NCBI GenBank assembly: GCA_024305405.1
Contig: JAKNDB010000107.1
Coordinates: 682,001-746,000 of the forward strand
Direction: 5' to 3'
Length of the DNA stretch: 64,000 nucleotides
Source: Dirofilaria immitis
Taxonomy: Eukaryota > Nematoda > Chromadorea > Rhabditida > Onchocercidae
A program made the translations under genes and the position numbers. The notes under the pieces are model-generated. The model did not search any database and was not told the origin of the DNA. It saw nothing but the letters and a program-made list of their open reading frames with translations. Of this stretch, positions 55,526-64,000 are shown in pieces (the first letter of the stretch is position 1; every line of letters begins with the position of its first letter).

Positions 55526-57477
55526 TTGGTTCAGTTTTTTTTCTTTTTTTTCTTTTTGTTTCCTGAAAACTTATAATTTATTAAAAATATCTAAGCTATT
55601 CGGATGGAACAAATTCAACAATCACTACAACAGATGTCAAATAAGAAAAAATTGTTAAAAAATGCTATGAGCAAATTGAATCTGAACCGAAACGAAGATC
55701 AGAGTATATAAGGCTGATATTGATTATGAAGAGTTTGAATGTGAGGTTGTAACATGAATTTCTTCTTTCTCATCTTTTCATCCTTTCCAAATATTTTGTC
55801 GAGAAGATGATGACCTTCGTGTGTTATTCAGATTAATCTTCTGATTAATATCGATATAGCATAAAATGTTCATCATAATCCTTGATGATTTTGTCTATTC
55901 TTTAAAATGAGAAGAGGAACTATTTGCTGAAAAATAATCAATTTGGCATAATATATTTCATCATTGATATCATTTGGAAATATACGATGCAATAAATAAT
56001 ATCAACAATCGTTAATATCTTCCTTCTTTTTAAGAATTCCGAATTTGCTTTATGTTTCGCAAATGTTATGCATATTTCGATTATGAATTTATAATTTGAA
56101 AATTTTGATTTAAAAAAAAAAAAAAGGAAACTTTGATTCGTTTATTAGCTGAGAAAGTTTGAATAAATTATCTGTGAAATATCTTCGCTACAGAAACTTC
56201 TATTTTTTCATTTCAGGACAATTTATTTATTCTATCTAATACCTTAAACATATTTATAAACAAACTTCACTAATAACTGCGACGTTAGAAAGGATGGCAT
56301 TTGATTGATGAAAATAACTAACCAAAGAATATCCTTATGTTATGCATCAATCACTTGATAGAACCGAATACTTCACTTTCAGATTTTATTTTATTTTACT
56401 TCTAATTATTACAGCGATGAACAAGTACTTGTAGAAAGAAGGTCACAGTTCATTCATTGCTTTTTATTTTTCCGATTACCTATATCGATTCATTTATCTT
56501 GCATGATTATTTGTATTCTTTCTTTTTTTCCTTGTTATGAAAATTCGATGTTAAAAATAATCATTTTTATTGTCTCTATTAGATAAGATATGATATGAGA
56601 ATGAGCAATAAGTAAATTTCTTATCTTTTGCTACTATTCGAGAAAATTATCGATGTATATATTTCGTCTTCAATTTTATATGACTTTTTATCAACAAAAT
56701 ACACGTATTGATAGAATAATTTTCAAATAAGTAATAAAAAAATGTAAAATTTATCAGAAACACTTGAATTTATGATCTAATTGAAAAGGATAAAATCAGA
56801 AATATTTTGTACAATAATAATAAATGATTTATCAATTATATCAAGTGTTACCGACTATCTTTTGAAAATTTTGATTGAAAACCTATACAACTATTAATGG
56901 TACAGTTAGAAATTCGAATCAATAACATAATAGAAAGCAGAAGTTAGCAAGAAATATAAAACTTCGCTTGCCAGATCGAAAAAAAAACTTGTCTTTGGAA
57001 TCTTTCAGCTGATAACTATATTTTAGTGCACTCATCTGCTAAATAAATTTTACCATCTTCTTTAACTGATAGCATACCTGATTCATACCATACTTCGTCT
57101 TTGCTAAATAATTAATACGAAATAATAATGATATTTGATACATTAGAAAGATAAGATACTAAATAATTTCTGAAAGAAAGCCTTATGGGAAAGATATCGG
57201 AAAGGAAACAAGCATTTTTAAAAATTAATAATTTTTGCGTGAAATGTTTAAATGATCATTCAAAAAAATTGTTTTGCTTAACAAATATGGAGAAAAGATG
57301 AACTGGAATTGCGAATTAATACCTGATAGGTGCATATTTAGATCAACCTGAACAAATATTTTATCACATATATCACGAAATGATTTGGACAGGTGAGAAG
57401 TGAGTACGATGTAAGTCTAACACATTCTATAACTGATACATAAACATGTTACGGTAATTAACAATATGTAAAATTCT
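55526..57477. other. Intergenic between golgin and AMPK gamma genes
   Basis: Upstream of the golgin start and downstream of the AMPK gamma stop, both minus strand. It is AT-rich with no open frame of note. It probably contains the golgin promoter and the AMPK gamma 3' UTR. The 2-kb gap makes a shared operon unlikely. Confidence 0.45.
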
Positions 57478-60400
57478 TTAGGGAACACTAATTTTGTGAT
57501 GTATTTCGCTCGAATTCAAAATATAATCCATAATGTCGGTGAAAGCAACAGCAGCCATAACATATTGATTGCAATCAGTAATAAACAAACATTGATCATC
57601 AGATGATAACAACAAAGCGATCCCTTCATATACGGTATGCGTCGGACGGCCAAATGGTGGAACATGATAAACATTCTAGAAGTTGATAACAAAATATTTT
57701 TGACAAGGTAAATATGAGAAATATTAAGCAGCGATAGCTCATAGGATCATCATTACAATTTTAATCATGATAAAATCACAGATGCTTTATCATCTTTCTG
57801 TATATTCAACTCTTACTTTAATTGAAAATAAGCCACAAAACTTATAACTTTATACTTCAGTTTCCTTTTTCGGTCTAAAAAATTTATCAATGGCTTTTAA
57901 AGAAGATAAAATTTAAAGATAAAATTTAGATAAAAGATCTATTTATCTAAGCAAATTTTGAATAACCTTGACAGGTACATTAACAATTTCCAAATAATTG
58001 TTGGAATGCTCTATAAGTTCACGCATAATATCATTTTTACTGATTTTTCCGAGCATCATATTATGTTCATTAACTACAGCAATACATGATAATTTTCTTG
58101 TTATAAGTTTGTCAATTACTTCACCACAGGATGCATCAATTGTAACCTGAAACGTTGAGCTAAATTTAGCAATACTAAAATCAATCGTCCTTATCCAAGC
58201 ATTACTCGTTATTAATTAAACCTTTTTTATCCTGGAAAAAAACACAGCCTACAAAAATAAGAAATTCAATGTGAACATGGCTTCCTTTTTTCATATGAAT
58301 TTCAAATTCATTTACTTTTTTAAATCAAATATTTATACGGTACAACAAATAAGCTACGCAGTGAAAAAATTTTCAGTTCGTTTCTCGATCAAATCAACGA
58401 ATTTTCCTCTACTCTTTTGTAAGCCAATTATCGTAATACAATTCACTCTTTCACATTAATGTAATTTAAAAATGTAACTAGAAATAGTAACGACCAACCG
58501 TAACAATATCCTTCCATGTGCCAATACCAGATTCGAGCAATGTTCGATGCTTTATATGCGGAGCCAATGAAAAACTTGGCTCTATCTGGAATATTTTTAA
58601 AATACAAATATAAATTTTAAAAGATACGGGGAAATAAGGAAAACAGAACAGTAACATTTGATCAATAGTATCGAATTGTTTTTTTTTTTTATCAGAATTT
58701 GAGCATAAAGATATCATAGGAAGTGATATCAGAAGCTCTAGAATGCCAGAAGTTCTAGAATCCCAGAAGCTCTGATATCACTTCTCATGATATGTTTTTC
58801 AACAAAGCATACCAATTTGATAACAGTTATACAGAAAATTCGTCGCAGAGATAACATATAGAGAATATCAGTGAAGAGGTCATTTTCATCAGTTTGAAAT
58901 ATGGGTATATGATGAACATGATTAAGACAAAATAGTCTAGCTGCATCCCAAACACTGCAATATAAAAATATTATCATTCTTTCATCAATGAAATCAATCA
59001 TAGAAAAAATTTGAAACAAGTAAGATCAACTAACGACATATTAACGGTTGCAGTGATAAGCTTTTTCTTGCCATATTTCTTGATAAAGTCGCGAACCGGA
59101 CGTTCACCTATTTCAGAATCGATATTGAGAGTTAAGACGATTGCACGAAGACAATCGGTAACTGTTACCATACCTATCGGTTTATGTTCAACTGAATTGA
59201 TTACTATAGCCGCATCGTGTCCCGATTGATAAAGAGCTAATAGTGATTTACGCATCTGGAATTCGTACTGAATTGATTACGTGAAATTTTTGCACATATT
59301 TAGAATGTCCGAGAGATATGAAGATAGATTCTTGCTTTCCATCATTTGCCAGATGAAATTTGTAAGCAATCAAAACTTGGATAGACTTTTATAAAAGATA
59401 ATTTAGAAGTACCGGAAGATCACTATCAATCAATAAAGCTGATCCATGGACTGGTGCTAAATCGTAACATAATAAAGATTGCATATATTGCTTATATGGA
59501 TCCATATGCCTATCTGTAATATAGATATAAAAAATCAATTTTTCTAAAGTTTATTATATTTTCTGTCATTTTTCCTTTCCTAATTATTTTAAGCCATTAA
59601 TTAGAAGAAGTGTGAGATTAGAGTAGAATGTCGAGAGTCAACCGTTATCGAGAAGTTGTAAGGATTATAGCATCTTCTTGTCCTTTTCTCGATTTCAATA
59701 CCCTTAAAATATCGATTTTCCCTGTAATTTTTATTCTAGAAAGCAAAACTTCATCTTTTAGGCTTCTCATTTACACAGCTATTTATTTTATACAAGTAAG
59801 ACACACCAAATGCAGCAACAACCTCGAGCTGATGTTCCCGAGACTGGCGCAATATCACATAATCCTAAATAATCTCCTTGATTGATACTTCCTTAAGTTT
59901 CAACGAGTTTTTCGTATTAAGCTAAAAGAATACTTTAATTCTGTAAAAGCACAATGAAGATGCCGTACGAAATGTCCAAATCAATTATTAATTCTTTGAA
60001 ATTATTAGGATATAGATGAAATTAAGAAAATTAACTTCCGTTCTAGGTAAGCAGAAAATCAAAAACTTTTATCCATGAAATCTTTTCATTAAGCCAATAA
60101 TTTTCTTTTAGAATCTTTATAAGCTATAATTAGGGCGATGATCTTATAAAATGACTTCTAAGTAATTTCTCAATCAAAAATTAAGCAGGAAGAAATGGAA
60201 CACGATACTAGATATGAAACTTCACAAGAAGAAATTATGGCTTGATCTTTTTGTTTTCATAAATCAAAATTTCAAAAATAATTCTTAAACCAAATCAATT
60301 TCTTTTTTTTTTGTAGAAATAACTTCCAGTGTATTCTAATAATTTCTCTTTAAAATACCCACAGCAAATTTGCCCATAAATCCATTTCAATTTTTTACTT

Positions 60401-61287
60401 CCACCAATCTTTTCATATGATCTGATTAACGATTAAAAATCAATTTTAAGTTTCGATGTGCAAAGATTTTCTTTAATTCTTATTTTTATTAAAAGGGTGT
60501 TTTTTTTTATCTGAATAAAAATCTTTAGAAATATTATTTACAACTAATGAAAGTTCAGTTGAATCCGGTCATGGATCATAATATCCTATTCTCATCTCAT
60601 AATATACTTCTGAAGATTGAAATTCATGTAAATAAGATTTCATAAATGTCCAAAAAAAATAAATAAATTAGGATTGTCCAGGCTGAGGACTCTAAGATAA
60701 TATATTTATTAAGCGTAAATCCGGTAAATATTTCAAATATGAAATAACATTGATAAAACAATGTAAATACACCGAATACCTTGGAGTCATCAATAAACTC
60801 ACCGAATACCTTGAAGACTGACATACAATTGAATAAACAAATGGGAAGAATAGAAACTTTATTTCTTCAAAATTAGATTAAATTTAAATAGAAATAAATA
60901 AATCTACCAGATTTTGTTAAATACCTTTTCCGGAACACTGAAACGTCTTGATAGTGTCTTATAGCTTTCTCCATACCATTCTTCAAATTGAGGAATCTGC
61001 TTATCCATTGAAATTTTATGTTCATCAATTGACTGATTTGGTAATGAATAGGTTAACTGATCATATGGAGTCGCCTGACGATGATAATAAATATTTGATT
61101 CAGTTTTTTTTTTTTTAACTGTTTAAATGAACACATGGAAAAAAAAAAAAGTGATATGGAAAGAAAGCTAAAAATTTATTGCCTTTTCGATATTCGTTCG
61201 TCGTTTAACGAATTGACGAAATTCACTGAGACAGTTAGAATTTTTACGGGACGATTCACCATCATCGCCCAAATAATAAACATTCAT
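57478..61287 (-). CDS. AMPK gamma-like subunit, four CBS motifs, divergent nematode type
   Basis: Regulatory nucleotide-sensing subunit of AMP-activated kinase. Exons 5' to 3': 61287-61183, 61074-60925, 59513-59413, 59255-59035, 58954-58813, 58585-58499, 58146-57967, 57675-57478 (TAA), about 394 aa. A leader-type acceptor (atcagcag, G at 61298) precedes ATG 61287. The family start is visible as YKQYMQSLLCYDLAPVHGSA. Each of four CBS motifs keeps its expected ribose-binding position: Asp in VTVTDCLRAI, Arg in SLRRIFCITV (as in human CBS2), Asp in KNDIMREL, and Asp in FTDIMDYI. Other phosphate contacts diverge: the human CBS1 Arg and CBS4 His are missing, and CBS2 has VHHIP for IHRLP. Intron 1 has a GC donor (61182). 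A one-base gain in the T run 60926-60929 joins exons 2 and 3. Confidence 0.85.
58720..58784. repeat. Inverted repeat with internal 17-bp tandem repeats
   Basis: Perfect 14-bp arms (58720-58733 and 58771-58784, GAAGTGATATCAGA) enclose three imperfect CAGAAGYTCTAGAATSC-type units. It lies in an intron of the AMPK gamma gene. Confidence 0.7.
60766..60822. repeat. Duplicated TCACCGAATACCTT element in an AMPK gamma intron
   Basis: The 12-mer ACCGAATACCTT appears twice about 33 bp apart. On the gene strand both copies read AAGGTATTCGG, that is, two splice-donor-like sites. They could define a tiny exon (on the minus strand between the copies), but no partner acceptor or preserved frame was found. 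Confidence 0.35.
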
Positions 61288-64000
61288 GACGAATATACTG
61301 CTGATAAGTAATAACAACTGAACTGTTAGAATACACTTTAACTTGTTAGTCAACTTCGTTCATCTTTAGTGAAATATGAGGTATGATAGATAGCAAAACT
61401 GCAATGATATTTTTTAAATAAATTTTTTACTTTTGCTCTCTTTGGCAAGAAGATAAAATTGTCTGATTCTATTCGAAAGTATGAAAAATATTTTTTTCTG
61501 ACAAAAATCAAAATAGAAATGTAAGCCTAAAATGTTCATTTCGTTTTTTCCATCCATCCTCAACAATAACAATAGCTTCTTCTATCATCGCAAATTAATC
61601 ATTACAATTCATTTATTGCATAAAAATGTATAAATAAATATGAAAAAGGCATGGCTAAAATTTTTTCATTAATAAAATTTCTAAAGTCCTTTTTTTTTTT
61701 TTCATTTAATTGGATGGATAAAGAAAAAAAAAAAAGCTAAATGAATAGATTTGAAATAATACTATTATTTCTATTCATCCGTTTCACTTAATTAACAATA
61801 GATGTAACGATCATAAAAATGCAAATAATCGAATCAAAACAACAATAACAATAATAATAGCAACTATTTGTTTTGCAAAAAAATTCTATTCTGTTTTATT
61901 TTAAAAAAAAAAAAAAAAAACAAAAAAAAAAAAAGGAAATTGAGAGCAAATGAAGCGCCTAAAATAATAATGAATATTGGAAGAGCTAAAACTATATGGT
62001 ATGTGTATTTATTGTTGCTACACACCGGCAGCACTAATCTCTGATCAACGACTGACTTATTGCACTTCGGTTAAAAATTGTAAACAAATAATACCCATCA
62101 TCATCGAGAAGAGCCTGTAGCTTTAAAAAACGCACTTTTTTTTTTTTTTTTGCTTTGGCTGCCATCCAAAATGATATTAGTATTTCTGGTTCAAAACAAG
62201 CTATGCATATATATTTTTTTAATCCAAAAGAAACTATTTGAAATTATTTAAATGAAATAAATTATATCGAACGATAATAGAGGATAACAGTTAGTTAGTT
62301 ATACATAATAATTAATAATTTTCTAGCCAATAACTCTATAGATGAAATGTGCATATGTTTGCTTGCTATTGATGAAAGCATAGCCATCATGATAAGTTGA
62401 ATGTTTCAAAATTGATCGGTTTATTTAACCATAACATTTCAGATTGTTTTGAGGCAAGTATGAAGGAGAGAAATAAATATTCTTCATGAAAGAATCGGCA
62501 TAAAAGATTGAATTATCCGAGAGAATGCCCGGGAAAATAGCTTGGGAAATATTTTGCTAAATGTGGCAAATAAAATATTTTTCTTTGACTTTTATTTGCA
62601 ATAATATTTTACTGAATTCTTGTTTACTTACAGATTCATGCTTCGCCTTTTTCACCTCTTACAATATTTGGGCAATTGAGCAAAATAACATTTCAGGATG
62701 CATCTCAATTTTTTAAGAATCCTTAAATTGATAATATAGGCAAATTTCAACCATAATAACTAACATTTTTAATGCAAACTTAAAATTCCAACTTTGATCG
62801 TTTTTTCAATGTTAAATGAAAGATGATAATTATGGCAATTTTAGAAAATGAATGTAGGCAGGAAATTCTGTGCGATTTTTTTCAATCTGAGAAATATTTT
62901 AAAGATATTATTCTCCATAAATGAAATTTTATTTCAAATATTAATTAATAATGAAAAACAATGAGAATCAAATTGTAAGCTATTCTGTGTTTCACCTATG
63001 AGAATTCAAATTATCAAACACTAATCTCAAACATGAGCATTGCTGTTCTTGAATTTGCAAATTGTGAGTAATGAAAGATGGAAAATTTGTTGCAACAGTT
63101 GTTTAAGATTTTTAATTCGTCAGAAATAGTTTATAAAAAAAGATTGAGTATTGTCAAATTCATAATTCTCGTTATTTTGATATGTTGCCGAAGAAAAAAA
63201 TAGAAACGGGATTTAACGATTTTATAATTTGTTAAAACTTGAGTTAATTTCTTGCAACCGAAAAAATGCATGGAAGAAAATAGGGACATTTTTAAATTTA
63301 TATTTGAAAGTGAATTAATAAAAAGATGAACGGATAAAATTAAAGTCTCGAGAGAAATAAATTAAAATTAAGAATCTTTGGAAATTTCTAACTGAAGAAA
63401 GTTAGGATTTTGTGAAAGTGAATTATCCATAAACACATCAGTTTGCATAAATTATTGAATTATTCAGTGCAGTGTCTTTAATAAGTTAGCTCTTAAATGA
63501 TGCATTTGTATCATTTGATTATCAAAAATTGTACAGATGCTTCAGAAAGCTTCCTATAAATTCTGTTTAAGCAAATGGGAAGTAAATCAGAGTAACAAAG
63601 TGGCACATTGTAAGATTCAATAAATCTTTCCAAGTGAAAAAAAGGATATTTCATATATGGGAAGAAATGCAATGCATACTTTTTCCATATCGCCTAAAGA
63701 ATTTAGTGTATAAAAATGGAAAAATATTCAGAAATATTTTGAACGTTAGTTGTTCAGCAGAGATTTGTAATCAAATAGTTATCGTTTCCGATTTAGTTTT
63801 AGCAATTCATCTGAACAAAGTGCATGAGAAAGACGATAAATGAGAACGGAAAAAAATGAGAGGAAATTGTATAAGAGAATAAACGGTAGATCTTAGATTC
63901 AATAATTTCTGAAATCTAATTTATACAAATAAGAGCGGCAAATTGGAGACTTATCAAAGTTCCAAATAAACTTTGCTGTGCATGGCAAACAAATAATTCC
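61288..64000. other. Upstream of AMPK gamma gene; nothing else recognised
   Basis: Very AT-rich with many A/T runs. The stretch 62010-62110 is less AT-rich and could hold promoter sequence of the AMPK gamma gene. Plus-strand frame 63634-63843 starts with a real ATG, has mixed composition but no splice signals or motif, and is not called as a gene. Confidence 0.4.

Noticed and set aside
61183..61353. N-terminal hydrophobic signal/anchor on the AMPK gamma protein
   Set aside because: The frame starts at TTG, not ATG. The hydrophobic part is the pyrimidine tract of an acceptor (atcagcag) that lies 11 bases before ATG 61287, so the true start is after it.
63634..63843. 69-residue plus-strand open frame
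   Set aside because: Starts with a true ATG and has mixed composition, but there are no splice signals or known motif; too weak to call.

Overview
The window is AT-rich eukaryotic nuclear DNA, most likely from a parasitic nematode of the filarial/spirurid type. Genes are broken into many 40-430 bp exons by short AT-rich introns. Several start codons lie a few bases after a good 3' splice acceptor that has no matching upstream exon, which is how nematode spliced-leader trans-splicing looks. The recognisable products (a long beta-catenin, tandem actins, a ZP-module protein, an AMPK gamma subunit of divergent type) fit a nematode. No rRNA, tRNA, CRISPR or autonomous transposon was recognised. 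The species assignment is inference. | Layout. 305-377(+): last exon of a gene mostly outside the window. 378-6938: no clear gene; one GC-rich patch with a TATA box, and microsatellites. 6944-14381(+): long beta-catenin with an N-terminal phosphodegron and an armadillo domain. 14382-20180: mostly microsatellites, with a TATA-type promoter near 18.93 kb. 20181-22058(+) and 27237-29145(+): two six-exon actin genes of 376 aa, nearly identical through exons and introns except for one diverged island. Between them is one possible minus-strand exon. 30100-34620(-): an unrecognised membrane glycoprotein rebuilt from six phase-compatible exons. 36066-37215(+): small secreted ZP-C-only protein. 40674-42549(+) and 44363-46142(+): two different four-pass membrane proteins. 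50595-55525(-): a GRIP-domain golgin of GCC2 type. 57478-61287(-): AMPK gamma-like protein with four CBS motifs. 61288-64000: no clear gene. | Sequence quality matters here. Conserved exons with good splice sites lose frame by one base again and again, nearly always in a short A or T run and nearly always as a deletion. This affects the beta-catenin, the four-pass protein, the golgin, the AMPK gamma gene and the unrecognised glycoprotein, but not the actins. I read this as under-called homopolymers in the assembly, not as five pseudogenes, and the gene models allow for it. | The genes do not form one pathway. They are unlinked housekeeping and developmental genes: adhesion/Wnt signalling, cytoskeleton, Golgi tethering, energy sensing, and cuticle or surface proteins. 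The best leads are the mosaic gene conversion of the actin pair, a 40-bp hairpin carrying a perfect MEF2 site just upstream of the second actin, perfect palindromes at 49.7 kb and 35.8-36.0 kb, and the unrecognised glycoprotein.
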